Part shown: in pieces, positions 1-8,320 of the stretch
Layout: each line of letters begins with the position of its first letter
Position numbering within the stretch: position 1 is the stretch's first letter
Origin: an uncultured Roseicyclus sp.
Lineage (GTDB): Bacteria; Pseudomonadota; Alphaproteobacteria; Rhodobacterales; Rhodobacteraceae
Direction: 5' to 3'
Assembly: GCF_937892565.1 (NCBI RefSeq)
Contig: NZ_CALAHQ010000067.1
Coordinates: 1 to 36,008, forward strand
Length of the DNA stretch: 36,008 bases
The notes under the pieces: model-generated
What the model was told of the DNA's origin: nothing
Database searches by the model: none
What the model saw: only the letters and a program-made list of their open reading frames with translations
Position numbers and translations under genes: made by a program

Positions 1-366
1 CATCGCCAAGGTGGCCCAAGGTCAGGATCAGGCGGCCCTTGGTGCCAAGCCGACACTGCACCCGATCTGTTCATGGCCCCCAAGACGCGATCCGGGCAGG
101 CGCATGATGTCCATTGAGATATGCCCCATGTGACCGGCCCCTGAGCAAAGACCGAGGGTGGCGCCGCGGAGGTGGTGTGATTTCTGCACCGTCACCGGTC
201 TGATCTCAGGTGGCCATCGAGGTGTGTGGTCGAGGTGGAGTTTGACGACTTCACCCACGAACCACACGGAGACCCCGAAGCCCAAGATCGAGCCATGGGA
301 ACGCCACTGGTCCGAGGGACCATGGGCAGGCATGGATCTGACCGGGCTTTTGCACAAGCATGATCA
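1..366. other. No recognisable gene; probable insertion-sequence debris
   Basis: Open frames exist on both strands here, but none gives a protein I recognise and none has a convincing ribosome binding site. The stretch lies directly downstream of the stop of the IS6-type transposase remnant, so it may be an IS end or a second decayed element. I found no terminal inverted repeat. Assignment as IS debris is an inference from position only. Confidence 0.35.
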
Positions 367-570
367 GGGCGATGGGTGCTGTCCGACGCGTGCGGCGGCG
401 CGGCTGACCTTGAAATTCTGTCGGCGGTGAAGGGCGCTTTCCTGAATGAAATGGCTGTGGACCGAGGTGTGAACGGAGGCGAATTTCTGCGATGTTCGCG
501 TGCAGCGAAATCGCAGCTTGGCGCGCTCACGCCTTCGAAACGGTTGATGGGAATTCTTGGCGTGATGGTG
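367..570 (-). pseudogene. C-terminal remnant of an IS6-family transposase
   Basis: The last 68 codons of a minus-strand frame read as the C-terminal end typical of alphaproteobacterial IS6-family DDE transposases: KNSHQPFRRRERAKLRFR, followed by TSQKFASVHTSVHSHF. In intact relatives the first motif is usually NRAENSHQPFRRRE. The frame ends in a stop at 364-366. Upstream (above about position 575) the frame continues into sequence with no similarity to the catalytic core, so the N-terminal zinc/HTH region and the DDE residues are missing. Several usually conserved residues of the tail are changed (for example FIQESALHRRQNFK). The copy is a dead fragment. The family call rests on memory of the C-terminal motif. 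Confidence 0.65.
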
Positions 571-874
571 CACACCATCCTTGCCGCCATCCTCGGGCTT
601 CGCGCGCCTGTGGCATGCGCATGACCGCGAGCCACAGCGTGAACGAAACCGGGCGGGCAGGTCTGTCCGCCGCGCCCCAGAACGCCGCCACCGGGCCAGA
701 ACGCAGCGGATTTGCCGCCCGATCCGCGCAACGCCAGCCATGCGCGCAACCGCAATCGGCGCCAAGGATAAAGAACTTGTCTCCTGAGCAGTTTCAGGCA
801 ATCGTGGCTTTAAAAAGGGCCGCGCCACCTGGGGAATACCGGCCAAAACGACAACACATTAGGGCAATAAAGAA
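571..874. other. Intergenic stretch between IS remnant and the GST pair
   Basis: No frame here resembles a known protein. It should contain the promoter of the two GST genes, but I cannot pick out a convincing -35/-10 pair. Only a weak Shine-Dalgarno-like AGGG (852-855) precedes the ATG at 875. Confidence 0.4.
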
Positions 875-1867
875 ATGGGGCAGCTCGTCAAAGGTGTCTG
901 GCAGGATACGGCCACCCGTGAGGTCAAGCAGGACGGGCAGTTCGTCAGGCAGGGCTCTGCCTTTCGCAACTGGGTAACCCCGGACGGATCGGCCGGACCG
1001 ACCGGAGTTGGCGGTTTCAAGGCCGAAGCCGGGCGTTATCATCTGTATGTTTCTCTGGCTTGTCCATGGGCGCACCGCACCCTGATTTATCGCAGCGTTC
1101 TGGGGCTTGAACAGGCCATCGACATTTCAGTGGTGCACCCCGTCAATATGGAGAACGGTTGGGAATTCGCTGACTACGAATGCGCGACACCCGACAAATT
1201 GTTCGGTTCACGGTTCCTGCATCAGGTCTACACAAGAGCGGCGCCGACCTATTCCGGCAAGGTGACAACTCCGCTTTTGTGGGACAAGCAGAGCGGCACA
1301 ATCGTGAACAACGAATCCTCCGAGATCATCCGCATGATGGGCGGCGCGTTCAGATCCATCGCGACATCCTGGCAGGAGTTCCTTCCCGAGGACAAGTTGG
1401 CCGAGATCGACGCGTTGAACGACCTGATTTACCGTGCCATCAACAACGGTGTCTACAGGACCGGCTTTGCCGAGACCCAAGTTGCCTACGAGGCGGCCGT
1501 AACCGGTCTGTTCGACGCCTTCGACGTTCTGGAAACCCGTCTTGCTGACAGCAGGTTCCTTCTGGGCGACAGGCCCGTGGAACCGGACTGGCGCCTGTTT
1601 GCCTCGATGATCCGGTTCCCGTCCGTCTATTACTTCCACTTCAAATGCAATATTCGCAGTCTGGATGACTACCCGAACCTCAAGCGGCACACACGCGACC
1701 TGTTGAATTGGCCGGGAGTAAGACAGACCGTGAACCTCGACCACATCAACACCCACTATTACATGGCGCATCGCAAAATAAATCCGTTTGGTCTGATTCC
1801 GTTGGGAGCCAAAATCGACCTTGACGGACCCGAGTGGAGCGATGCCGAACTCCGAAAGGCAGTCTGA
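875..1867 (+). CDS. yqjG: Glutathionyl-hydroquinone reductase (Xi-class GST)
   Basis: Predicted cytoplasmic Xi-class glutathione transferase of 330 residues, the usual size for the YqjG/PcpF/ECM4 family. These enzymes use glutathione to reduce glutathionyl-hydroquinones back to hydroquinones. The N-terminal thioredoxin-fold domain carries the family active-site motif CPWAHRT, with the catalytic cysteine at residue 63 after LYVSLA. The C-terminal all-helical GST domain follows, with the family stretches IVNNESSEIIRMM and NNGVYRTGFA. ATG at 875 is used because the protein begins at the expected length; the ribosome binding site is weak. The stop TGA shares its last base with the ATG of the next GST gene, so translation of the two is probably coupled. 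The family is clear; the physiological quinone substrate is not. Confidence 0.93.
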   Translation: MGQLVKGVWQDTATREVKQDGQFVRQGSAFRNWVTPDGSAGPTGVGGFKAEAGRYHLYVSLACPWAHRTLIYRSVLGLEQAIDISVVHPVNMENGWEFADYECATPDKLFGSRFLHQVYTRAAPTYSGKVTTPLLWDKQSGTIVNNESSEIIRMMGGAFRSIATSWQEFLPEDKLAEIDALNDLIYRAINNGVYRTGFAETQVAYEAAVTGLFDAFDVLETRLADSRFLLGDRPVEPDWRLFASMIRFPSVYYFHFKCNIRSLDDYPNLKRHTRDLLNWPGVRQTVNLDHINTHYYMAHRKINPFGLIPLGAKIDLDGPEWSDAELRKAV

Positions 1868-2658
1868 TGATTACGCTTTATCACTACGACAGGTCCACCG
1901 CTGCACAACGCGTGCGGCTTTTGATAGAAGAAAAAGGACTCGAATGGAAAAGCGTGATTGTCGATACGGCGCGTGGCGACGTGGATCAGCTTCCTGAGAA
2001 TTACCATGAATTGAACCCCAAGGGTCTGGTTCCTGCCATTGAGCACAACGGGCGGGGCATCTCGGAATCGACAATTCTATTGGAATATCTGGACGATGCT
2101 TTCCCCGAAACATCGTTTCGTCCAGCCAATGCCGAAGACCGCGCTGACATGCGCCGCTGGATATACCGCATCGGAGATGGTGTGCATGTGGCAAGTCGCA
2201 CGATCGGTGTGTGCATCGTCAACCGCTTCATCTACCTTGAACAGGGCAAGAAAAAGATCGAGGCCTACCATTCCGAAATGAGGGATTTGGTTCGGCGCGA
2301 CAACGACAAGGTAAACATCGCTATGGGCCTGGAAAGCCCGTTGCTTCCCGATGCGCTCAAGACGTTCAAGTCGCTCTTTGCCGACATGAATGATCGCCTT
2401 GCCGACAGTGGCTGGTTGGCTGGAGACAGCTATTCCCTGGCCGACATCGCGCTGGTGGTCTATCTGCGCCGAATGGAATCGTTCATGATGGCGCCCCTGT
2501 GGGCCGATCATGGTCACCTCAATGACTGGTATGCGCGGATTGCTGCGCGGCCCGCCTACCACAAGGCCGTGGTGGAATGGGGCGACATCACCGAGGCCAA
2601 GCGGACCGAGCATGGCAGGGGCGCTTTCGACGCGATCGAGAAATTGTGGAACGCATGA
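1867..2658 (+). CDS. Glutathione S-transferase family protein
   Basis: 263-residue cytosolic GST. An N-terminal thioredoxin-like domain (about 1-85) starts ITLYHYDRSTAAQRVRL and contains the glutathione-binding NPKGLVPAI segment (cis-Pro at about 56) and the ESTILLEYLD motif (67-76). A helical C-terminal domain follows. The start at 1867 is chosen over an upstream ATG at 1834 because it gives a standard GST N-terminus and forms a one-base TGATG overlap with the preceding reductase gene. GSTs that conjugate or dehalogenate aromatics are often paired with glutathionyl-hydroquinone reductases (for example PcpC with PcpF in pentachlorophenol breakdown). The pairing suggests that this enzyme makes glutathionyl adducts that its partner then reduces; that is inference. 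Subclass and substrate cannot be assigned. Confidence 0.88.
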   Translation: MITLYHYDRSTAAQRVRLLIEEKGLEWKSVIVDTARGDVDQLPENYHELNPKGLVPAIEHNGRGISESTILLEYLDDAFPETSFRPANAEDRADMRRWIYRIGDGVHVASRTIGVCIVNRFIYLEQGKKKIEAYHSEMRDLVRRDNDKVNIAMGLESPLLPDALKTFKSLFADMNDRLADSGWLAGDSYSLADIALVVYLRRMESFMMAPLWADHGHLNDWYARIAARPAYHKAVVEWGDITEAKRTEHGRGAFDAIEKLWNA

Positions 2659-3461
2659 TCCTGCAAAAGGCCCGATGCCCGCGGTCTTGAGGGCTTGACG
2701 TGACGGGCCGGCATCTCGGTGGCCAGCGATTTGACCAGATCGGGTGGACCGTCACGGACCCGCGTGGGAAAGTTGTTCGACCCCACAAAGAGCGAGACCG
2801 TGTCGGGCCGCAAGGACAGCATCGCGCCGCGCGCATGCCCTGCCCCTGTCCGCCCCGCGGCATGCGCATGATGAAGCCCCGCACTCTTGCGCGGATGGGT
2901 GTCGTATGAAGGCTCGGCGGGGAAATCCCGCTGCTGATTGCTTTTGAAGCCCGCAAACCAGCCAATCACGGTTTGGGCCGTGCAAGGGGGGGCGTGATCA
3001 GGCTTTGCGCGGCTGCCTCAAACGGGGGGAAACCGTGCACGAAGCAAGCGCTGAACACGGTGCCGCTGAACGCATTCGATCCTGCCTTGCACAGCGCGCC
3101 TATCCGCCCGCGATAACCTTCCGATGCAGCCCTCCAAGCACGGGGGAGGCACCGGACACGTCACGCGATGATGGCTCAAGGGTATCTAACCTGTTTTCTG
3201 TCATTCGGCCGGGCCACGCGACCAAAGACAACACTCGACCCACACCGATGCCAAAGCGCCCAGGCATATCCTCAAGGTTACGCGGCACCCTCCGATCGAC
3301 AGCCAATTCTGGCTCGCTCAGGCGCGTTGAACACGCCGCAAGTATCGCGCCATCCATATTTGATTATCCCAATTTATGATACGAAAGCTGCGCTTTGATG
3401 TCGAAAACATATGCCAGACAAGTCATCTTGTCGCTGCGGCGGCAGGGGCAAATCAAACAGA
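2659..3461. other. 803-bp stretch without a recognisable gene
   Basis: Short frames on both strands (for example 2556-2969 minus, 3005-3379 plus, 3100-3357 minus) show no recognisable domain, no good ribosome binding site and arginine/proline-rich composition typical of non-coding frames in high-GC DNA. The last 100 bases are more AT-rich and include TATGAT at 3375-3380, a possible -10 element for the following operon, without a good -35. A decayed gene cannot be excluded. Confidence 0.4.
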
Positions 3462-4238
3462 ATGATCGCGGATCAATCGGTATTATTTCTGGCGGTCATG
3501 GCCTTTTGCGTGTTCTTCGTCGGGCTGGCCAAGGCGGGCTTTGGCGGCATGATCGGATCGCTGGCCATGCCGCTTGCAGCGGCCGTTTCCGATCCTTTCA
3601 CCGCGATATCGGTCCTGTTGCCCACCTATGTGGTGATGGATCTGATCTTGATGGTGGTCTACCGAAAATCGGTGCGCTTTGATCTGCTGTGGCCCATGGC
3701 GGTGACGGGCCTGGTGGGTGTAAGCATTGGTGCGGTGTTCTTCCAGTCCTTCGAGATCTGGTTGCTGCAATCCATGCTCGGGGCCATTTCGATCGCTGCG
3801 GCCCTGAATTTCGCTCGCACCCGCTGGCTGACGCAGGGCAAGGAACAGCCCGCGACGCCGCCGCGCCACATCTGGCCGCGCGCGGCCGGAATGGCGGGAT
3901 CGAGCGGGTTTCTCAGCTTTTTCCTCATGGGAGAGGCCCCGGCGCAATTGTTCCTCTTGCCCTATCGCCTGATGCCCGTGATCTACGTCGCCACGATGGT
4001 GTGGTTTTTCGCGATCATGAATGCCGCCAAGATCCCGATCATGGTCACCTTTGGCATGGTCACGCCCCAGACCCTGATCCTGTCGCTGTGTTTCCTGCCC
4101 GTCATGCCCTTGGGGCTATGGGCCGGCAATCGCATCAGCACGCGTATCCCCAAGGATCCTTTCTACATCCTCATCCATATCCTCTTGCTGGGTCTTGGGG
4201 TCTACTTGATCGTCCAAGGCGCCTTTTACGCGCCGTAA
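3462..4238 (+). CDS. TauE/SafE family membrane exporter
   Basis: 258-residue integral membrane protein with about seven or eight hydrophobic helices in the two-repeat layout of the TauE/SafE (DUF81) family. The first repeat starts VLFLAVMAFCVFFVGLAKAGFGGMIG; the second starts near GMAGSSGFLSFFLMGEAPAQ. Members are proposed or shown to export sulfite or organic anions such as sulfoacetate. The ATG at 3462 starts the first helix directly; the in-frame ATG at 3411 would add a cysteine- and arginine-rich leader that looks non-coding. It is the first gene of a plus-strand run with two dehydrogenases (20-bp gap to the next). It faces an ABC importer of the sulfonate/nitrate/NMT1 type, which makes export of a waste anion from catabolism plausible, but the substrate is unknown. 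Confidence 0.82.
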   Translation: MIADQSVLFLAVMAFCVFFVGLAKAGFGGMIGSLAMPLAAAVSDPFTAISVLLPTYVVMDLILMVVYRKSVRFDLLWPMAVTGLVGVSIGAVFFQSFEIWLLQSMLGAISIAAALNFARTRWLTQGKEQPATPPRHIWPRAAGMAGSSGFLSFFLMGEAPAQLFLLPYRLMPVIYVATMVWFFAIMNAAKIPIMVTFGMVTPQTLILSLCFLPVMPLGLWAGNRISTRIPKDPFYILIHILLLGLGVYLIVQGAFYAP

Positions 4239-4258
4239 GCACCACGGAAGGGACGTAT

Positions 4259-5140
4259 ATGAACATTGGCATCATCGGGACGGGCAATATGGGGCGCGCC
4301 ATGGCGGAGCGTCTGCGCGATCAAGGCGCGGCGCTGACCGTGTGGAACCGGGATCGCACCAAGGCTGAGGCAATCGCGGGCGTCCGCGTGGCCGAGAGCC
4401 CGCGTGATCTCGCCGAAAAGGTTGACGTGATCGTGTCGGCGCTCGCCAATGACGCTGCCATCGCCGCCGTCTATCACGGGCCTGCCGGGCTGTGCCATGG
4501 GCCGCTCACGGGCAAGCTGGTGATCGAAACCTGCACGACACTCCCCGCCACCACCCGTGCGCTCGAAGCAGCCATCGTGGCATGTGACGGGCTGTTTCTC
4601 GAATGCCCCGTAGGCGGCACGACCGGCCCCGCGCGCGAGGGGCAATTGCTGGGCCTTGCAGGCGGCAGCCCCGAAGCTTTCGCAAAGGGCGCCCCGATCC
4701 TGAAACTCTTGACGCGGCGGCTGGAACATCTGGGGCCCGTGGGCGCAGGCGCGGCGATGAAACTGGCGATCAACCTGCCCCTGATGGTGTATTGGGCAGC
4801 CTTGGGCGAAGCCCTCGGGCTCGCCTTGGGGGAAGGCATCGATGCTGCGCAGGCGCTCGATGTTCTGGCGGACAGTTCCGGGGCGATCGGCGCGGCCAAG
4901 AAGCGCGTTCCCCCTATCGCCGCCATGTTGGCAACCGGTCAGGGCGGGGCGGTGAATTTCAGTCTCGAGAACGCGATCAAGGATATGGGCCTGATGGCGG
5001 ATCTGGCCCGTTCGCATGGCCATGCGCCCGATGTGATCGAAGCCGCGCTGCACAAGGCACGCCGGGCGGCGCCCGAAGGCTTCGCAGCGCTCGATTGTTC
5101 CATGGTCGGCCTGCATCCCCTCAAGACCTCAAAGACATGA
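4259..5140 (+). CDS. NAD(P)-dependent beta-hydroxyacid dehydrogenase family oxidoreductase
   Basis: 293-residue member of the 3-hydroxyisobutyrate dehydrogenase superfamily (6-phosphogluconate dehydrogenase fold). The Rossmann motif GTGNMG lies at 7-12. The substrate-binding loop ECPVGGTTGPAREG lies at 115-128, where most relatives have D-x-PVSGG. The catalytic lysine is at about 168 in GAAMKLAINL. The C-terminal helical dimerisation domain follows, with a late KDMGL segment. ATG at 4259 is preceded by GGAAGGGA at a good distance. Its stop overlaps an ATG of the downstream reading frame (ATGA at 5137-5140). Such enzymes oxidise 3-hydroxy acids or reduce semialdehydes; the PVGG rather than PVSGG loop makes the exact substrate unclear. 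A second, distinct member is encoded at 6238-7107. Confidence 0.88.
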   Translation: MNIGIIGTGNMGRAMAERLRDQGAALTVWNRDRTKAEAIAGVRVAESPRDLAEKVDVIVSALANDAAIAAVYHGPAGLCHGPLTGKLVIETCTTLPATTRALEAAIVACDGLFLECPVGGTTGPAREGQLLGLAGGSPEAFAKGAPILKLLTRRLEHLGPVGAGAAMKLAINLPLMVYWAALGEALGLALGEGIDAAQALDVLADSSGAIGAAKKRVPPIAAMLATGQGGAVNFSLENAIKDMGLMADLARSHGHAPDVIEAALHKARRAAPEGFAALDCSMVGLHPLKTSKT

Positions 5141-5163
5141 ACAAGACCGGAAAGGAAAGGGCA

Positions 5164-6165
5164 ATGCTCAACGTTGTATTGGTGGGGTTTGGCTGGTGGG
5201 GTCAGCATGTCGCGCGCCGTCTGGTCGATCATCCGATGTTCCGGATTGCCGCCGTCGTCGAACCCTCGGAGGCGCTGCATGCGCAGATACAGGCGATGGG
5301 TCTGGCGGTTGAAACCGACTTTGACAGTGCGATCACCCGCGAGGGGGTGGAAGCGGTGATCCTGACCTCGCCCAATAACCTGCACGACTCCCAGATCGCC
5401 CAAGCGGCCGGTCGGGGCTTGCATGTGTTTTGCGAAAAGCCGCTGTCCCTGACGGCAGCAGGGGCGCGGGCATCAGTCGCGCTGTGCCGGGAAAAGGGTG
5501 TGGTTCTGGGCATCGGCCATGAGCGGCGGTGGGAGCCCGGCATCCTCGCGCTGAAATCCATGCTCGACGAGGGCAGCCTCGGCACCATCATGCATGCGGA
5601 GATGGCGTTCAGCCACAACAAGCTTGCGCATCTTCCCAAGGGCAGCTGGCGCACATCCAAGGCCTATGCGCCCGCTGCGGGCATGACGCAGATGGGCATC
5701 CACCTGACCGACATGCTGATCTGGTTCTTCGGGCGCGTATCGAGCGTGTCGGCCTTTACCGCCGACCGTTCGCTGGGATGGGAAACCGGCGATGTCGTCG
5801 CGGTGCAGATGCAGTTCGAAACCGGTGTGACGGCCACGCTGCAGGCCATCCTCAACACGCCCCATTTCATTCGCGCCCATGTTTTCGGCACGAAATCCTG
5901 GGTCGAGATCCGCAACGCGACACATCCCGACACCCCCGGCGGCAAGACCGATATGGAAATCTATCGGAGCATGGACGATCGCGATACCCGGATCCTCGAT
6001 TGGACCGACAGCGTGACGGCAAACCTCGAGGCCTGGGCCCGGGCGATCGCGGGGGAAAGCCGCTACCCCTATTCGGATTTCGAGCTGACCCACAACATCG
6101 AAGTGCTGGAGGCGATTATCCTGTCGGCGGAGACGGGCCGCACCATCAATCCGGCAGCCCTTTAG
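5164..6165 (+). CDS. Gfo/Idh/MocA family oxidoreductase
   Basis: 333-residue dinucleotide-dependent dehydrogenase. The N-terminal Rossmann domain has GFGWWG at 8-13, and the family EKP motif is at 91-93 (HVFCEKPLSL). The C-terminal substrate domain carries QMGIHLTD, with the conserved His180 and Asp183. Family members oxidise sugars, inositols and related hydroxy compounds; LigC of protocatechuate 4,5-cleavage (a semialdehyde dehydrogenase) is also in this family. Two starts compete. The ATG at 5137 forms an ATGA overlap with the previous gene. The ATG at 5164 has a strong AAAGGAAAGGG just upstream and begins directly at the first beta strand, so it is preferred. Last gene of the plus-strand unit, followed by a terminator. 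Confidence 0.88.
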   Translation: MLNVVLVGFGWWGQHVARRLVDHPMFRIAAVVEPSEALHAQIQAMGLAVETDFDSAITREGVEAVILTSPNNLHDSQIAQAAGRGLHVFCEKPLSLTAAGARASVALCREKGVVLGIGHERRWEPGILALKSMLDEGSLGTIMHAEMAFSHNKLAHLPKGSWRTSKAYAPAAGMTQMGIHLTDMLIWFFGRVSSVSAFTADRSLGWETGDVVAVQMQFETGVTATLQAILNTPHFIRAHVFGTKSWVEIRNATHPDTPGGKTDMEIYRSMDDRDTRILDWTDSVTANLEAWARAIAGESRYPYSDFELTHNIEVLEAIILSAETGRTINPAAL

Positions 6166-6188
6166 CCCGCAACCGCGCCGCGATCAGG

Positions 6189-6217
6189 AAAAAGGGGGCA
6201 ACAGCCCCCCTTTTTTT
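6189..6217. terminator. Bidirectional rho-independent terminator
   Basis: A run of A (6189-6193) and five G (6194-6198) faces a C-run (6205-6210) and seven T (6211-6217), with a short loop around 6199-6204. The A/T tracts on both sides make it work as a U-tract in either direction. It sits between the convergent ends of the plus-strand Gfo/Idh/MocA gene (stop 6165) and the minus-strand dehydrogenase (stop 6238). Confidence 0.85.
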
Positions 6218-6237
6218 GCCGCATGCGCGACCACAGC

Positions 6238-7107
6238 CTATTTCGCAGCCGTGTAGACCTCATAGACGCCGGCAGTATCATAGCTCATCGGCAGGCTCTC
6301 GAACGCCGCGTCATAGAGCTTGCACACCGCCTCGAAGATCGGCGTCTCGATCGCCTGAGACGCGATATTGTCGCCGATGATCGACAGGTCCTTCTGAAAC
6401 ATCGCCATGCTGGCCGTCGGCGGCTCATATGACTTTGCAATCATCAATGGCATGCGCAGATCGGACATCCGCGATTGGCCGGCCCCACCCGACAGCATCT
6501 TGTAGACCGTTCCGGCATCAAGCCCGAGCGATGTCGCGTAATGCAGGGTTTCGGCGGCGGCCGCATTGTGAAGCGCGACCGCATGGTTGGCGACGTATTT
6601 CATCCGCGACCCATAACCAAACGCTCCGGCTTCGATCACGGTGTGACTGATGTGGGACAGATAGGGCTTGGCGTGAACGATGGCCGCAGGATCGCCCGAG
6701 GCCATGATCACCAGATCCGCCTTGGCAGCCTGTGCGCCCGTCCCGCTGACAGGGCAATCGAGCAAGATGGCGCCTGCAACCTCGACCGCCGCCTTGGCCG
6801 CGAACTTGTCGGCCAAGGCAAAGGTTCCGGTCTCCAGCGCCACCTGCCCCTTGGACAGCAACCCGCCCAAGGCCGTCGCCACAGCGGCCAGCACCTTGGG
6901 CGAGGCCACCGACACGATCACAAGATCACATTCCGCAACCCAAGGCCCAAGGGCATCATGGGCTTGACCGCCAAGTGCCTCAAGCGCCACCCGGCCAGCA
7001 GGGGCCGGATCGACGCCGACAACCTGCACACCGGCACGCCGCAGGTTGGCCGCATAGGCGCTGCCCATGATGCCAAGCCCCACAACCCCGACCTTGCCGC
7101 GGGCCAT
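6238..7107 (-). CDS. NAD(P)-dependent beta-hydroxyacid dehydrogenase family oxidoreductase (second copy type)
   Basis: 289-residue member of the 3-hydroxyisobutyrate dehydrogenase superfamily. GLGIMG at 10-15 is the nucleotide-binding turn, DCPVSGTG at 117-124 the substrate loop, and Lys170 with Asn174 (RMKYVANHAV) the catalytic pair. FQKDLSIIGD near the C-terminus is the conserved cofactor/substrate segment. Only scattered similarity to the 4259-5140 gene is visible, so the two are not recent duplicates. The ATG is 3 bases after the stop of the amidohydrolase gene, so it is the last gene of the minus-strand operon. A role in oxidising a hydroxy acid, or reducing a semialdehyde, made in the same pathway is likely; the compound is unknown. 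Confidence 0.88.
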   Translation of the reverse strand: MARGKVGVVGLGIMGSAYAANLRRAGVQVVGVDPAPAGRVALEALGGQAHDALGPWVAECDLVIVSVASPKVLAAVATALGGLLSKGQVALETGTFALADKFAAKAAVEVAGAILLDCPVSGTGAQAAKADLVIMASGDPAAIVHAKPYLSHISHTVIEAGAFGYGSRMKYVANHAVALHNAAAAETLHYATSLGLDAGTVYKMLSGGAGQSRMSDLRMPLMIAKSYEPPTASMAMFQKDLSIIGDNIASQAIETPIFEAVCKLYDAAFESLPMSYDTAGVYEVYTAAK

Positions 7108-7110
7108 GGC

Positions 7111-8205
7111 TTACTTTACCCCAAGCATCTTCAGGGCCGACAGCCCGGCGACCTTGGCCTTTTCCTCATCGGTCAGGTTTGATGTCGCGATATGTCCGAC
7201 CGGGTCGTAATCAGCCATGTCATAGGGGTAATCCGTGCCCATGACGATCTTGTCGGCTCCGTAAAGCTTGACGAGATACTCCAGCTGATGTTGGCTGAAC
7301 ACCACGCTGTCGAAGTAGACTTGGCGCAGATATTCGGTCGGCTTTTTGGGCAGATCGGCGTGGCAATCGGCCCGCGCACCCCAGGCATGATCGATCCGGC
7401 CGGAATAGGCGGGCAGATAGCCGCCACCATGGACCGCAAGGATCTTGAGTTCGGGCATGTCGCGCAAGACACCGTTGAAGATCAGGTAATGCAGGGCGGT
7501 TGTGGTTTCGAGCGGGTTGCCGATCACGTTGGAGAAGTAATATTCGTGAAAGCGGTCGCCTCCGGTGAAGCCATTGGGATGGATCATCACCAGCGCGCCC
7601 AGTTCCTCGGCCTTTTTCCAGAACGGACGGAACCGATCCGCCGATATTTCTTCCCCGTCGCAGTTGGTCAGCAACATCACGCCCTTGAGACCCAGATCCT
7701 TGACGGCCCGGGTCAGTTCGGTGACCGCTTCGGCCGGATCCTGAAAGGGAACGGTGCCAAGCCCCATGAAGCGGTCAGGACGACGTCCCACCCATTCGGC
7801 CATCCCGTCATTGACCATGCGGCTTGCTACGACGGCGTGCTCGGTCTTGGATTGATAATAGCACTGCGGGGGCGGCGGGGCGACAACCTGAATGTTGATG
7901 CCCTCGGCATCAAGGACCTTCATGCGGTCTTCGATATCCTGCATCGCCGTGGAGCCGCGATCGGCCTCCTGCTTGGCGTTGATCATGGTGGTTTCGGCGT
8001 TGGAATGGGTCACCATCGCGATGCGCGCCGGATTGACGTGGGGCGCCATGTATTTCCCGGCTGCGGGAATGACCACATGCGCGTGACTGTCCACCGTAGT
8101 CGTGCTCAGGCGATGGGCACGGTCGGGACGCGGACGGCCGGTCGTCGGCCCATAGCGGTTCAATTCTCCGCCCAAATCGGGCATACCGATGATCGTGTGG
8201 CTCAT
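7111..8205 (-). CDS. Amidohydrolase family protein (ACMSD-like TIM barrel)
   Basis: 364-residue metal-dependent hydrolase/decarboxylase of the amidohydrolase-2 (ACMSD) family. Metal ligands are visible as His41-x-His43 (VDSHAHV), His209 (VMIHPNGF), His259 (AVHGGGY) and Asp325 (GTDYPYD). PPPPQCYY at 110-117 and GRIDHAW at 269-275 fit this branch, which includes ACMSD, gamma-resorcylate decarboxylase, 5-carboxyvanillate decarboxylase and 4-oxalomesaconate hydratase. It therefore probably acts on a carboxylated, possibly aromatic-derived, substrate by non-oxidative C-C or C-O bond chemistry. An AAGGA lies 7 bases before the ATG. It follows the ABC binding-protein gene and precedes the dehydrogenase. 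Its exact reaction cannot be read from sequence. Confidence 0.87.
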   Translation of the reverse strand: MSHTIIGMPDLGGELNRYGPTTGRPRPDRAHRLSTTTVDSHAHVVIPAAGKYMAPHVNPARIAMVTHSNAETTMINAKQEADRGSTAMQDIEDRMKVLDAEGINIQVVAPPPPQCYYQSKTEHAVVASRMVNDGMAEWVGRRPDRFMGLGTVPFQDPAEAVTELTRAVKDLGLKGVMLLTNCDGEEISADRFRPFWKKAEELGALVMIHPNGFTGGDRFHEYYFSNVIGNPLETTTALHYLIFNGVLRDMPELKILAVHGGGYLPAYSGRIDHAWGARADCHADLPKKPTEYLRQVYFDSVVFSQHQLEYLVKLYGADKIVMGTDYPYDMADYDPVGHIATSNLTDEEKAKVAGLSALKMLGVK

Positions 8206-8280
8206 AAGTCTTTCCTTTTTGGCCGAAATTCAAACAGCCCCACGCAACAGCGGTGCGGGGGGTATCAGGAGCAATGAAAC

Positions 8281-8312
8281 CGGGCCGCCCACGATCGGAA
8301 GCGGGCGGCCCG
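8281..8312 (-). terminator. Intercistronic GC hairpin between binding-protein and amidohydrolase genes
   Basis: CGGGCCGCCC (8281-8290) is perfectly complementary to GGGCGGCCCG (8303-8312) with a 12-base loop. On the minus strand it follows the stop of the substrate-binding protein (8321) by a few bases, and the next bases contain only a short broken T-run. It is more likely a partial terminator or an mRNA 3'-end stabiliser that lets the binding protein be made in excess over downstream enzymes than a full terminator. Confidence 0.6.
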
Positions 8313-8320
8313 ATGCCGGT

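Noticed and set aside
2556..2969. Minus-strand frame after the second GST gene
   Set aside because: Overlaps the end of the GST gene in antisense, has no recognisable protein motifs, and its arginine/proline content looks non-coding.
3005..3379. Plus-strand frame of 124 codons upstream of the TauE/SafE gene
   Set aside because: No domain, no Shine-Dalgarno, low-complexity composition; kept only as part of the gene-free stretch.
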